DNA of 64,000 nucleotides from Lamellibrachia satsuma (Eukaryota; Annelida; Polychaeta; Sabellida; Siboglinidae): assembly GCA_033239005.1 (NCBI GenBank), contig BSQZ01000005.1:10244001-10308000 (forward strand), in the 5' to 3' direction. The position numbers and the translations under genes are program-made. Below the pieces are notes generated by a model. It worked only from the letters and a program-made list of their open reading frames with translations. It did not search any database and had not been told where the DNA came from. This document shows, in pieces, positions 52,535 to 56,394 of this stretch (position 1 is the stretch's first letter; each line of letters begins with the position of its first letter).

Positions 52535-53725
52535 TGTGTCGTATGTGTGCATGACAATGCCGTGATGGGCACTGCATGGTATATATTGGGGTTTCAGGGA
52601 ATTAATCTTACTGAGGAAAATATCCAGATATGTGAATATATTAAATTTCATTTATATATTTTATCAACGCAATACAAAACATTGTTACAAAAGTTTAATG
52701 CAACCAAGAATAATGTTCACGATACTTTTGAGAAACCATCACAAAGGAGGCAGCTGTGTCATAGCCAACCACAAAAAGTTTGAATCTGATGTGGCAACTT
52801 CATCATGAAAAAATAACATCTGCAAAAATTTCAGTCAGTAGCATGCACTGCGTGTTGGAAAATCAGTAGAAGACAATTATTCGAAAAAACTGTTTCGATT
52901 CAATCAATAAAATGCTAGTAACTTATTTACAATATAGCCATAGGCTTTGTATAATATGTTGACATCTCACTGAAATTTAGCTGCCCAGATTGTCACATGA
53001 ATATCATATTATATTCTCCTTGTCCTAGGCTTATCATAGCGCATAGCTTGTAATATATCATGCTTTTGTTACTATGACACAGATAAGAATTTAATATGTG
53101 AAACAAAGTTCCCTGAGATTATTTTCTGGTGACAGTGTGACATGATTTGGGTCACGACAAACCGATTGTTGAACGCTTCAATAACCACGCCCACAGCTCA
53201 GGAAAACGTTTGGGAGTCGATATGTTTTAAGTCAGGTCTACGGTACACTGTAAAGCAATTTTTTTTCAAAACAATACAATTTCTCATTACCAAAATGTAG
53301 AAGTCGGTTTCGACCAAAACCTGTTTCTGGGTGCAATCGAATTTTAAAAATCATACGTCAGAAAGTCAGACTGAAAGACGACATCCCCCATTGAAATGAA
53401 AAACATTTCGATTCTTATACAGCCTTTCCACGACCGAGAATAAATTATACGAACAGAAACAGTCACTCAAATGTAATGCGTAGTTCTGCATAAACATCTC
53501 TTTATAAAATAAATTTATAATAGATGTCTTGCTTGTTTTCGAAATCTAGTCACGACCGCCAGTGAACGGTGATGGCCATCTTCATTTTCGGTCACTGTCC
53601 AAATGTAACAAAAGCTATCACGTTCTAAGATGCAACTAACCTTCAGAGAGTTCGAGGTCCAATTCTGCAAGTTTCGTCTTTACCTCGAGCGGTAAATTGG
53701 CCACATCAATATTTGAATTCGCCAT
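788..53725 (-). CDS. DIP2: Disco-interacting protein 2 (DIP2), 29 coding exons, 3' part outside window
   Basis: Spliced minus-strand gene. I joined 29 exons using GT/AG borders and phase; the 3190 coding bases read without a stop into 1063 residues that follow DIP2 from its first residue. Order: DMAP1-binding module (about 5-125), Ser/Gln/Asp-rich linker (about 128-275), first AMP-binding-like domain (about 320-900), start of the second (from about 985). The family belongs to the ANL superfamily with FAAL-like domains; DIP2 proteins are reported to control diacylglycerol species in yeast, fly and mouse and act in axon development. The start ATG has A at -3 and G at +4. The usual length is near 1550-1600 residues, so about a third lies left of the window. 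The nucleotide-binding P-loop of domain 1 is degenerate ([12 protein letters not shown], residues 511-522), as is usual for DIP2. Family assignment is firm; exon ends are inferred from sequence, not transcripts. Confidence 0.95.
954..2364 (-). other. DIP2 introns 28 and 27 (exon 28 between them)
   Basis: Introns 954-1620 and 1702-2364. AT-rich with simple T runs. Nothing recognisable. Confidence 0.5.
1621..1701 (-). CDS. DIP2: DIP2 exon 28
   Basis: 81 nt, residues 982-1008: [20 protein letters not shown] then FTLIRSK, the first helix of the second adenylation-like domain. Phase 0 on both sides. Confidence 0.96.
2365..2477 (-). CDS. DIP2: DIP2 exon 27
   Basis: 113 nt, residues 944-981: [20 protein letters not shown] then [18 protein letters not shown]. 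This is the linker between the two adenylation-like domains. It is preceded by a 2.9-kb intron full of repeats. Confidence 0.95.
2565..2887 (+). mobile_element. TTAA-bounded MITE, copy 1
   Basis: TTAA at both ends (2565-2568, 2884-2887). Shares the head motif (GATTTAGC, CAAATCAGGTTTGTTGATGT) and the tail AATTGAGAAGGCAGC with the other copies, but is about 75 bp shorter because of an internal deletion. Confidence 0.7.
3650..4112 (+). repeat. degenerate minisatellite, about 26-32 bp unit
   Basis: Irregular tandem copies built on ACATGAGAGGGTCATTGTG and TTACAAGGGTTA, about 15 units with many indels. In DIP2 intron 26. Confidence 0.85.
4548..4945 (+). mobile_element. TTAA-bounded MITE, copy 2
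   Basis: 398 bp with TTAA at both ends. It opens with CCCCCTCAACTTATTTAGCC and ends in GAATTGTAGAGGCAGTTTTAA. No ORF. It aligns along its whole length with the copies at 8266 and 41219. Confidence 0.8.
5232..5350. repeat. dispersed repeat, copy A
   Basis: Similar to 17590-17707 (shared GATGGCGACAT, AGAATGCTA and ATACGGATTTCAAC blocks). It lies just downstream of the exon 26 donor. Confidence 0.55.
5382..5514 (-). CDS. DIP2: DIP2 exon 26
   Basis: 133 nt, residues 900-943: [20 protein letters not shown] and [18 protein letters not shown]. Phase 0 to 1; donor GTGGGT. Confidence 0.97.
5515..6034 (-). other. DIP2 intron 25
   Basis: 520 bp. No repeat or exon seen; the short ORFs on both strands look like chance. 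Confidence 0.5.
6035..6133 (-). CDS. DIP2: DIP2 exon 25
   Basis: 99 nt, residues 867-899: [20 protein letters not shown] then [13 protein letters not shown], near-identical to the vertebrate family. Phase 0 on both sides. Confidence 0.97.
6345..6396 (+). repeat. GA-rich microsatellite
   Basis: Interrupted GAGAGAGGG-type purine tract in intron 24, about 20 bp from the exon 24 donor. It would be transcribed as a CU-rich tract in the DIP2 pre-mRNA. Confidence 0.85.
6417..6501 (-). CDS. DIP2: DIP2 exon 24
   Basis: 85 nt, residues 838-866: [20 protein letters not shown] then QRPDCAEEE. The donor is GTGATG after a GAG-GAG-GAG run. Phase 2 to 0. Confidence 0.95.
6502..7124 (-). other. DIP2 intron 23
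   Basis: 623 bp, AT-rich. Nothing recognised. Confidence 0.5.
7125..7252 (-). CDS. DIP2: DIP2 exon 23
   Basis: 128 nt, residues 796-837: [20 protein letters not shown] (A8-like hinge region) then [20 protein letters not shown]. Phase 0 to 2; donor GTAGGA. Confidence 0.97.
7491..7571 (-). CDS. DIP2: DIP2 exon 22
   Basis: 81 nt, residues 769-795, ending [12 protein letters not shown], equivalent to the A7 motif (RTGDLG) of ANL proteins with Asp replaced by Leu, as in other DIP2 proteins. Phase 0 on both sides. Confidence 0.96.
7572..8085 (-). other. DIP2 intron 21
   Basis: 514 bp, AT-rich. A stretch near 7985-8040 (ATAAATTTATACAG) resembles part of the dispersed repeat at 17590-17707. No exon. 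Confidence 0.45.
8086..8222 (-). CDS. DIP2: DIP2 exon 21
   Basis: 137 nt, residues 723-768: [20 protein letters not shown] followed by [16 protein letters not shown]. Phase 1 to 0; donor GTACGA. Confidence 0.96.
8266..8663 (+). mobile_element. TTAA-bounded MITE, copy 3
   Basis: Starts TTAAACCTCCCTCCCC and carries the GATTTATCCCATCGCGAATC head and the AATTGAGGAACTAATC tail; the right boundary is decayed. It lies in intron 20, between exons 21 and 20. Confidence 0.75.
8731..8870 (-). CDS. DIP2: DIP2 exon 20
   Basis: 140 nt, residues 676-722: a variable start, then [20 protein letters not shown] and [13 protein letters not shown]. Acceptor TTTTTAG; the donor GTCAGT is weaker but in frame. Confidence 0.95.
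8871..9379 (-). other. DIP2 intron 19
   Basis: 509 bp. 8931-9130 begins AAAGGCCCGTTTACAG, which looks like the end of a DNA-transposon MITE, but no matching second end is clear. Confidence 0.35.
9380..9494 (-). CDS. DIP2: DIP2 exon 19
   Basis: 115 nt, residues 638-675: [20 protein letters not shown] then [18 protein letters not shown]. Phase 1 to 2. Confidence 0.96.
9495..9932 (-). other. DIP2 intron 18
   Basis: 438 bp. Nothing recognised. Confidence 0.5.
9933..10052 (-). CDS. DIP2: DIP2 exon 18
   Basis: 120 nt, residues 598-637: [20 protein letters not shown] and [17 protein letters not shown], corresponding to the A4/A5 part of the domain. Donor GTAAGT. Confidence 0.97.
10053..10822 (-). 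other. DIP2 intron 17
   Basis: 770 bp, AT-rich. No repeat or exon seen. Confidence 0.5.
10823..10916 (-). CDS. DIP2: DIP2 exon 17
   Basis: 94 nt, residues 567-597: [20 protein letters not shown] followed by [10 protein letters not shown]. It follows exon 16 exactly in the family alignment. Confidence 0.97.
11230..11294 (-). CDS. DIP2: DIP2 exon 16
   Basis: 65 nt, residues 545-566: [20 protein letters not shown], a hallmark DIP2 stretch (VLDFKxxxGLWHGxLTSV). Phase 1 to 0. Confidence 0.96.
11408..11545. mobile_element. foldback MITE with about 33-bp terminal inverted repeats
   Basis: Arms 11408-11440 and 11513-11545 are near-perfect inverted copies (AAAAAATAAG, then TTACCTGTCAGAATA in the left arm) around a 72-bp loop. 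Non-coding, in intron 15. Confidence 0.8.
11738..11840 (-). CDS. DIP2: DIP2 exon 15 (degenerate P-loop of domain 1)
   Basis: 103 nt, residues 511-544. [16 protein letters not shown] stands where active ANL enzymes have YTSGTTGxPKG: the Ser/Thr/Gly-rich loop and its lysine are not kept. The rest reads [19 protein letters not shown]. Confidence 0.97.
12081..12393 (+). repeat. 31-bp minisatellite, 10 copies
   Basis: Almost identical units containing TGCATGTCACTGAGGGTGG. Only single-base differences occur (for example GGCTGCATG in one unit). The homogeneity implies recent expansion. In intron 14. Confidence 0.95.
12651..12754 (-). CDS. DIP2: DIP2 exon 14
   Basis: 104 nt, residues 476-510: [20 protein letters not shown], then a divergent loop, then APAYIE, which leads directly into the degenerate P-loop encoded by exon 15. 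Confidence 0.96.
12755..13208 (-). other. DIP2 intron 13
   Basis: 454 bp, AT-rich. ORFs on the plus strand overlap exon 13 in antisense and look like chance. Confidence 0.5.
13209..13332 (-). CDS. DIP2: DIP2 exon 13
   Basis: 124 nt, residues 435-475: [20 protein letters not shown] then [11 protein letters not shown]. Phase 0 to 1; donor GTGAGC. Confidence 0.96.
13533..13756 (+). repeat. 30-bp minisatellite, about 7.5 copies
   Basis: Exact 30-bp period built on GTAATTGGAATTGGAGTGCG. Because the unit is a multiple of three and stop-free, it reads as a decapeptide repeat ([10 protein letters not shown] on plus; [10 protein letters not shown] and related on minus). Open frames here are artefacts of the repeat. 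In intron 12. Confidence 0.95.
14207..14317 (-). CDS. DIP2: DIP2 exon 12
   Basis: 111 nt, residues 398-434. It contains [20 protein letters not shown] and [14 protein letters not shown], the A2 core of the first domain and very close to vertebrate DIP2. Phase 0 on both sides. Confidence 0.97.
14318..14687 (-). other. DIP2 intron 11
   Basis: 370 bp; 14500-14640 is very AT-rich. Nothing else recognised. Confidence 0.5.
14688..14779 (-). CDS. DIP2: DIP2 exon 11
   Basis: 92 nt, residues 367-397: [18 protein letters not shown] followed by VKAGDR, the helix and turn that precede the A2 motif. Phase 1 to 0; donor GTAAGT. Confidence 0.95.
14978..15190 (-). mobile_element. tRNA-derived SINE, copy 1
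   Basis: On the minus strand it has a tRNA-like head (TAGCTCCACAGTTAGAGCAC as box A region, GGTGATTGAGTCC as box B), then CTTGGGCAGTTTCGTTCACC and CCAAGGAAAGTAAAAGATTC. The body matches copies at 22838, 38668 and 56395. In intron 10. Confidence 0.8.
15229..15352 (-). CDS. DIP2: DIP2 exon 10
   Basis: 124 nt, residues 326-366. It begins [18 protein letters not shown], the first helix of the adenylation-like domain, and continues through [15 protein letters not shown], equivalent to the A1 region of ANL enzymes. Confidence 0.95.
15509..16004 (-). mobile_element. TTAA-bounded MITE, copy 4
   Basis: 496 bp, inverted relative to copies 1-3. TTAA at 15509-15512 and 16001-16004, with the head at the high-coordinate end (GTGGGTGGAGTTTAA). 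Its middle also matches copy 8. Confidence 0.75.
16365..16438 (-). CDS. DIP2: DIP2 exon 9
   Basis: 74 nt, residues 301-325: [16 protein letters not shown] followed by GEQL, the conserved lead-in to the first AMP-binding-like domain. Phase 1 to phase 0; donor GTATGT. Confidence 0.93.
16708..16765 (-). CDS. DIP2: DIP2 exon 8
   Basis: 58 nt, residues 282-300: [19 protein letters not shown], matching the basic-then-acidic segment (RPKRPPLxEFFVDD) of vertebrate DIP2. Phase 0 to phase 1. Confidence 0.94.
16766..17805 (-). other. DIP2 intron 7
   Basis: 1040 bp. It holds a 13-base G run at 16931-16943 and the dispersed repeat at 17590-17707. Otherwise nothing recognised. Confidence 0.6.
17590..17707. 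repeat. dispersed repeat, copy B
   Basis: Partner of 5232-5350. It also begins about 100 bases beyond a splice donor (exon 7). Confidence 0.55.
17806..17864 (-). CDS. DIP2: DIP2 exon 7
   Basis: 59 nt, residues 262-281. It ends in [14 protein letters not shown], the conserved helix just ahead of the first adenylation-like domain. Two AG acceptors lie 6 nt apart (exon starting at 17864 or 17858), both in frame. Donor GTGAGA; phase 0 at the 3' end. Confidence 0.92.
17916..18400 (+). repeat. GA-rich degenerate minisatellite
   Basis: About 485 bp of irregular units of GGAGGGAGAGGGAGGGCTAG and GAGCAGGGT type. Strong strand asymmetry: purine on plus, so pyrimidine in the DIP2 transcript. In intron 6. 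Confidence 0.9.
18890..19048 (-). CDS. DIP2: DIP2 exon 6
   Basis: 159 nt, residues 209-261. Low-complexity linker rich in Thr, Ser, Gln and Asn (for example [17 protein letters not shown]), ending [11 protein letters not shown]. Phase 1 on both sides; acceptor TTTGCAG, donor GTGAGT. Confidence 0.88.
19049..20755 (-). other. DIP2 intron 5
   Basis: 1.7 kb. A moderately GC-rich stretch near 20000-20460 has no recognisable family. Seven- and eight-base G and T runs occur near 19730-19810. No exon found. Confidence 0.45.
20756..20998 (-). CDS. DIP2: DIP2 exon 5
   Basis: 243 nt, residues 128-208, the largest exon found. It encodes the acidic start ([13 protein letters not shown]) and Gln-rich middle ([14 protein letters not shown]) of the linker. 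Such sequence is expected to be disordered. The donor is placed at GTGAGT; a GTGTGA two bases upstream would break the frame. Confidence 0.9.
21565..21660 (-). mobile_element. retroelement-tail-like fragment
   Basis: On minus it reads CAAATTTGATTGGTCGGGTG then CTATATAAATACTT, the kind of GCGCTATATAAAT-like end seen at the 3' ends of many LINEs and SINEs. Fragment only; rest of intron 4 is AT-rich. Confidence 0.35.
21846..21965 (-). CDS. DIP2: DIP2 exon 4
   Basis: 120 nt, residues 88-127. It reads [18 protein letters not shown] then MPMPSKR, the most conserved block of the DIP2 N-terminal region. Phase 1 on both sides; acceptor ACAG, donor GTGAGT. Confidence 0.96.
22104..22371. mobile_element. 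foldback MITE with long inverted repeats and inner palindrome
   Basis: The outer arms pair GATAATACAATT... with ...AATTGTATTATC over about 65 bp with mismatches. An inner palindrome (CATCATCTTAGACGTGC at 22193 and its complement near 22250) sits in the middle. In intron 3. Confidence 0.75.
22482..22577 (-). CDS. DIP2: DIP2 exon 3
   Basis: 96 nt, residues 56-87: a Ser-rich run ([17 protein letters not shown]) followed by [10 protein letters not shown], which matches the conserved RRLTxDExRYHSE segment of the family. Phase 1 on both sides. Acceptor TTTCAG, donor GTATAT. Confidence 0.95.
22838..23066 (-). mobile_element. tRNA-derived SINE, copy 2
   Basis: On minus: AGCACTGTGGTTAGAGCGCC (box A region), GGGTTTGAGTCC (box B), CTTGGACAATTTCATTTGAC, CCAAGGGAAGTAAAGGATCC. 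The best preserved box A and B of the four copies. Confidence 0.8.
23845..24592 (+). mobile_element. Penelope-like element fragment with inverted flanks
   Basis: The GIY-YIG ORF (23900-24478) is flanked by inverted copies: 23845-23904 (ACATAATTACCTCTCAAGAA, ACTTAGTGTTTGAT) and 24524-24592 (AACACTAAGTTTCTTAAGAG, GTAATTATGTTTAACAT). Penelope-like elements often carry inverted or tandem pseudo-LTRs. No reverse transcriptase is present between the arms. Confidence 0.7.
23900..24478 (+). pseudogene. C-terminal GIY-YIG endonuclease region of a Penelope-like retroelement
   Basis: 192 codons on plus with TAA stop. It contains the linker [14 protein letters not shown] and the GIY-YIG core [20 protein letters not shown] followed by R-IKEHL and a downstream HKLNTGH. 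This arrangement, CxxC before YIGET, is typical of Penelope-like elements, where the endonuclease follows the reverse transcriptase. Here the RT is missing, so the copy is 5'-truncated, yet the endonuclease frame is intact. It lies antisense in DIP2 intron 2. Confidence 0.85.
25400..25910 (+). repeat. 43-bp minisatellite, 12 copies
   Basis: Units contain CTTCTACCCTCCACCCTAAG and CATCCATTATAAGATGTTTA. The first six carry AAGTGCATCC; the last six carry AAGTTCATCC. Otherwise almost identical. Confidence 0.95.
26396..26806 (+). repeat. 22-bp minisatellite, about 18 copies
   Basis: Unit built on GCCCTCCCAGTTGTTGTAGT, more homogeneous toward the right end. Minus frames read as [20 protein letters not shown] peptides, an artefact of the repeat. 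Confidence 0.95.
27482..27590. mobile_element. short foldback element
   Basis: 17-bp arms GTGACAGTTCCAGGTCT (27482) and AGACCTGGAACTGTGAC (27574) in inverted orientation with one mismatch, loop of about 75 bp containing TGGTACC and GGTCCC-type half-palindromes. Confidence 0.6.
28289..28373 (-). CDS. candidate alternative DIP2 first exon inside intron 2
   Basis: An ATG at 28373 opens 28 codons (starting [16 protein letters not shown]) plus one base, up to a strong GTGAGC donor. The exon would be 85 nt and phase 1, the same length and phase as exon 1, so it can splice in frame to exon 3 at 22577. This would replace the DMAP1-binding module by a short basic N-terminus. I do not recognise the peptide from any family. 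This is inference from phase and donor strength only; a chance ORF is possible. Confidence 0.3.
28700..29095 (+). repeat. degenerate tandem repeat, about 62 bp
   Basis: Six diverged units sharing CACACACATATGTGATGTCT, AGACAAAGTCCACGCTACA and CAAGCC. Confidence 0.75.
29636..29695 (+). repeat. CA/TG-type alternating purine-pyrimidine tract
   Basis: ACACACGTGTGCACGCATGC and similar, about 60 bp of mostly alternating sequence. Confidence 0.7.
30660..30865 (+). repeat. degenerate tandem repeat, about 24 bp
   Basis: About eight loose copies of ACTGGAGTCAGAAAATATCT with substitutions and indels. Confidence 0.65.
33113..33400 (+). mobile_element. TTAA-bounded MITE, copy 5 (3' truncated)
   Basis: Starts TTAAAGCTCCAACTCCCAAC with the head TCTATCGCGAATTGGGCTCG; similarity to the other copies fades near 33400 and no terminal TTAA is found. 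Confidence 0.65.
34449..34529 (-). CDS. DIP2: DIP2 exon 2
   Basis: 81 nt, residues 29-55. It carries the DIP2 signature [16 protein letters not shown], which completes the conserved DMAP1-binding motif begun in exon 1. Acceptor TGCAG, donor GTAAGT; phase 1 at both ends. Confidence 0.95.
38574..38662 (+). repeat. 20-bp minisatellite, left part
   Basis: About four units of GGGGTTAACATATATGTCCA. Continues at 38995 after a SINE. Confidence 0.85.
38668..38994 (+). mobile_element. tRNA-derived SINE, copy 3
   Basis: Head GGATGCGGTAGCATAGCGGT with TTAGAACATCGGG (box A) and GGGTTCAAATCC (box B), then TTTCGAAGCTTTGGCAATTT and TGTATAAATGAGTACCTGGC, ending near CTTTATCTTT. About 327 bp, longer 3' body than the other three copies. 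It is inserted inside the 20-bp minisatellite. Confidence 0.85.
38995..39133 (+). repeat. 20-bp minisatellite, right part
   Basis: About six more units of GGGGTTAACATATACATCCA type, same phase as the left part. Confidence 0.85.
39380..40265 (+). repeat. 24-bp minisatellite, about 37 copies
   Basis: Unit built on GACCTAGCTGGCACACAGAC plus CAAG. The first 400 bp keep a perfect 24-bp period and read as an octapeptide repeat (DLAGTQTK on plus, SLVCVPAR on minus); the second half has indels. I treat the two long open frames (plus 39327-39791, minus 39293-39781) as repeat artefacts. Confidence 0.95.
41219..41619 (+). mobile_element. TTAA-bounded MITE, copy 6 (best preserved)
   Basis: 401 bp. TTAAACTCCCTCCTCAACTG at the left, AATTGAGGAATGACCTTTAA at the right: imperfect inverted ends around TTAA. 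No ORF. Confidence 0.85.
43311..43703 (-). mobile_element. TTAA-bounded MITE, copy 7
   Basis: 393 bp in inverted orientation. TTAA at both ends; right end CGAGGAGGGAGGTTTAA is the inverse of the head of copy 6. Confidence 0.8.
44375..44693 (-). mobile_element. TTAA-bounded MITE, copy 8 (partial)
   Basis: Shares with copy 4 the blocks CACTCAGTGTTCACCATTTT, GATATCCACTATTTT and TTCGATGATTTGAACAAA; ends are degraded. Confidence 0.65.
45640..45915 (+). repeat. about 36-bp minisatellite, 7 copies
   Basis: Units of GATTACACCAGACTTGTACA plus CTTGGCACATTTGGCT with variation, some units shortened to about 24 bp. Confidence 0.85.
47840..48545 (+). repeat. about 43-bp minisatellite, 16-17 copies
   Basis: Diverged units sharing GTGTTCAGCTTGCTCTTGCA, GAGCATCAAACACACAACAA. 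ORFs on either strand encode [16 protein letters not shown] repeats, not a recognised protein. Confidence 0.9.
49093..49595 (+). mobile_element. LINE 3' end (reverse transcriptase C-terminus and 3' UTR)
   Basis: [20 protein letters not shown] then [10 protein letters not shown] matches the C-terminal tail common to Jockey/CR1-type LINE ORF2 proteins. A one-base shift separates the following F-K-LLKAFLF. An AT-rich 3' UTR ends in AATAAAGTTTTATTATATTA. Confidence 0.7.
49707..49900. repeat. TA-rich microsatellite
   Basis: Long TATATA runs broken by TATAATATATATTATAAT blocks and ACATGTA; strongly self-complementary. Confidence 0.95.
50906..50998. repeat. TA microsatellite
   Basis: About 90 bp of almost pure TA. 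Confidence 0.95.
52486..52532. repeat. TA microsatellite
   Basis: About 45 bp of TATATA. Confidence 0.9.
52990..53075 (+). repeat. direct repeat, copy 1
   Basis: CACATGAATATCA, CTAGGCTTATCATAG and GCATAGCTTGTAATAT are repeated at 54390-54470 in the same orientation, so the two copies straddle DIP2 exon 1. Confidence 0.6.
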
Positions 53726-54060
53726 GATCGATGGAAATGTTTGTAGCCTATCTTCTTGTTACGGAGCGATAACCAGTCGCCATATTGGTGATGATCAAAT
53801 TTAGTAACAGCCTAAATCACCATAGACTCGATCACCCAGTCCTTCCTTTACGCTTAATTTTCAAGATTTAACTGCTTCACGCCCCACAATGTGGCGCCAC
53901 CTGTTTTTACCAGACGCCAGATGGCACCACAATTGTTACACGTAGACCTTGCGTCTGGAGAAAGCATTTCCATAGATCTGTTTTCGTCGTTTCATAACGT
54001 GTTGTTTTACGGTTCGCCACTTTCGCCGTTCTCGTTGGCGGTGAACGCACGCGCTTGAGC
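53520..54060 (-). promoter_or_regulatory. probable DIP2 promoter / CpG-richer 5' region
   Basis: CpG frequency is visibly higher than in neighbouring sequence on both sides of exon 1 (for example TTTCGCCGTTCTCGTTGGCG near 54020). No TATA box at a sensible distance. A CGCCATATTGG motif lies 55 bp upstream of the ATG. Promoter function is inferred from position and composition. Confidence 0.5.
53641..53725 (-). CDS. DIP2: DIP2 exon 1 (start codon)
   Basis: 85 nt, residues 1-28, beginning [15 protein letters not shown] and ending in the helix [10 protein letters not shown] of the DMAP1-binding module. Donor GTTAGT follows. It ends in phase 1 and is followed by a 19.1-kb intron. Confidence 0.93.
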
Positions 54061-54389
54061 TCAAATAAATGCGCCTACAATGACATCGTGTGCAACAACT
54101 ATATCGATTTTACCGTGATTTTTTTTTAAAGCTGTACATTTCGTCCAAATCAGGAAACCGGGTCCAAATAGGAAAAGCGGTATTTCCAACCCGAAAGCGG
54201 TAATGCTGACATCTAAGTTTCTAACGACTGACACTGACAGACCGCAATAGGCTGGACTAGACTTACTGTATGTTTTTACAAACTTGAGGAAAATACTAAA
54301 TACACCACATGAAGATGCCTTAGAAAAATGTACGATATTATTATGTCTTCTTTCTGTATACAGAAGGAAGACCCACACTGACCAGTATT

Positions 54390-54470
54390 GCCACATGAAT
54401 ATCAGATATTCTCCTAGTCGTAGGCTTATCATAGGCATAGCTTATAATATGTCATGCTCTATGTACAACC
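54390..54470 (+). repeat. direct repeat, copy 2
   Basis: Partner of 52990-53075 (CACATGAATATCAG, GTAGGCTTATCATAGGCATA). It continues straight into the LINE fragment at 54454. Confidence 0.6.
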
Positions 54471-54800
54471 ACCCTGCTTGGCTAGTCTCCGACTTGTTGT
54501 GCCTAAAACAAAACTTAACTTGCGCAAACGTGCTTTCTCTATCGCTGTGCCTAGGGTCTGGAATGAACCCCACATCACTTTGAAAACATCTGAAACTATA
54601 GCTATCTTCCAAAAAAAACTCAAGACAAATTTATTTAAGATTGCATTTCCACCATAAATCTACGGTGGTCCCTCGTTCTGATAATGACCCGTCCCTGTTC
54701 ACGATTATGTTTAATGATTCTGTTTTGTTGCGCCTCTGAGCTCAGGTTCCTGATGATATAGGCGCCATAGAAGTTTATTATTTTTATTATTTTAACTTTG
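54454..54800 (+). mobile_element. LINE 3' end (reverse transcriptase C-terminus)
   Basis: RLVVPKTKLNLRKRAFSIAV, PRVWNE and FQKKLKTNLFKIAFPP stop at 54655. Same type of C-terminal tail as at 49093 but a different family. The 3' part has GGCGCCATAGAAGTTTATTA and an ATT-rich tail. Confidence 0.7.
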
Positions 54801-54888
54801 CGTCCCAGTACCCCAGATACCAAAACGTAGGAGTAGGCATAGCCCCGATGAACAGGCGTAAAGCGATAACGGAAGGGGACAAGAAGGA

Positions 54889-54972
54889 AAGGAAGAAACA
54901 CTTAGCAGGAGCCCTTGGAAGAAACACTTAGCAGGAGCCCTTAGAAGAAACACTTAGCAGGAGCCCTTAGAA
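54889..54972 (+). repeat. 26-bp tandem repeat, 3 copies
   Basis: GAAACACTTAGCAGGAGCCC plus TTAGAA repeated three times with one base change. Confidence 0.9.
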
Positions 54973-55064
54973 GGTGTGGCTATCCGTCCTGGGCCTTGAA
55001 AAAGATGACAAATAAAAAGAAGCGCAAGAAGACAGGCATGAGAACAAAGGACAAGTACTGTTGA

Positions 55065-55350
55065 AGTCAGGTCGTCATCCCATATACGGAAGGTGTCTCA
55101 GAGAAAGGGTTGATCGGGTATTGAAGAACTATTGTGTGGCCACAGCCACGCGTCCCACACAACCCTCAGACGCCTGTTTGTAGTTGGTTCACACAAATGA
55201 CAAAGTGGACCTGGAAGAACAGAGTGAACTAGTATACCAAATGCCCTGTAAGAGTTGTTGCGCAGCTTGAATAGGAGAGACAGGGAGATTGGTCAATATC
55301 AGACTAAACGAACACAAGAAAGACGTGGACATTGCACCAAGAGAGCCACA
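55065..55350 (+). pseudogene. decayed Penelope-like GIY-YIG fragment
   Basis: Pieces of the domain appear in several frames: VIPYTEGVSE, RVDRVLKNYCVATA, DKVDLEEQSELVYQMPCKSC, then a stop, IGETGRLVNIRLNEHKKDVD. Frameshifts and the stop show it is dead. It is a different lineage from the copy at 23900. Confidence 0.75.
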
Positions 55351-55363
55351 CACGTGCATCAAT

Positions 55364-55448
55364 ATAATATAGGCAGAAAGAAGCGGTCGCAGTCCACTAT
55401 GAACCAGTCCGCAGTCACGGACCAAATAACCACCGAGAACCATATGAC
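55364..55448 (+). repeat. inverted repeat, left arm
   Basis: ATAGGCAGAAAGAAGCGGTC ... AACCACCGAGAACCATATGA; pairs with 56552-56638. It follows the Penelope-like fragment directly and may be its pseudo-LTR. Confidence 0.8.
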
Positions 55449-56394
55449 ATAATATAATAATATAACACAATATAACACACTACAATACAGTGTAATGTAA
55501 CATAATATAATGGGAAGGAGTAAAAGTGGTAGACATGGATTCCCACAGAAGAGAAGACACGTGAACGAAGCGACATGGATACGGAAGACAGAGGCAACGA
55601 TCAAACCGAAATGAGGGGAACTACGAACGTCACCCTACCAAGGCGTCATAACTTCATACTCTACCTACCTGGCTAATCTAGTGCCATGCTTTTGTGCCCT
55701 CGATTTGTCAAATTATGTGAGATGGACCCCCGCTTACTTGCGTGATATGGCGACCCTATAACAGTAACAGTATCCAGTAAGTAATGACAAGTTCTCTTCT
55801 GGGAATATGCCGCGAGGCGGCATGTGCGTAATCAGACATGCCCATCAATCAAGCACACGAACAAAGCAACTGGTTGCATACATGTCAACATGTGAAGACC
55901 AACATGACGGGGATTATTGACCAATCGATGCCGCCCCGCGCAGTCCCGGCTGCCTAGCAACTGGTGGCCTCGCCCAGGCATATCGCTCCATCCATTCATA
56001 CATAATACATCAAAGCAAACAGAACAAAGGAATTCAAAATAAACAATACACTTATACACAGGCCTAACGCCTGCATGACTTCTGACAATCTTCCCTCATT
56101 CAATCGATCGTTTTTATATTGCTGAGTTTCCAAGATTAGGCGATCGATTAGGCAAATAATCATCGATATTTGAACACAACAACTGCCAAATCATGGTACC
56201 TGGGTGATTGCGTAATCGGATGATTTTATAGATAAGCACGATTCGCGAATAATAATAAAACGGAAAACGATAAAAACCATTCTTTGCAAATGTGTTGTCC
56301 GTTGAACATCAAATGACAGGAGATTTCGAAAACGTATCAGTTCTCAAGTCTCAAGTAGTTATACTCCAAACAGCCCAATCTTGAGCTAACGCAG

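Larger units (their letters stand above)
34530..53640 (-). other. DIP2 intron 1 (19.1 kb)
   Basis: The first intron of DIP2. It holds 20-, 24-, 36- and 43-bp minisatellites, three TA arrays, a SINE, MITE copies 6-8 and a LINE 3' end. Stretches 34.6-38.5, 40.3-41.2, 41.6-43.3, 44.7-45.6, 46.0-47.8 and 51.0-52.4 kb are AT-rich without recognised genes. Confidence 0.85.

Noticed and set aside
54061..54438. 125-codon minus ORF opposite the LINE fragment
   Set aside because: Antisense to repeat-derived sequence, with no recognisable domain.
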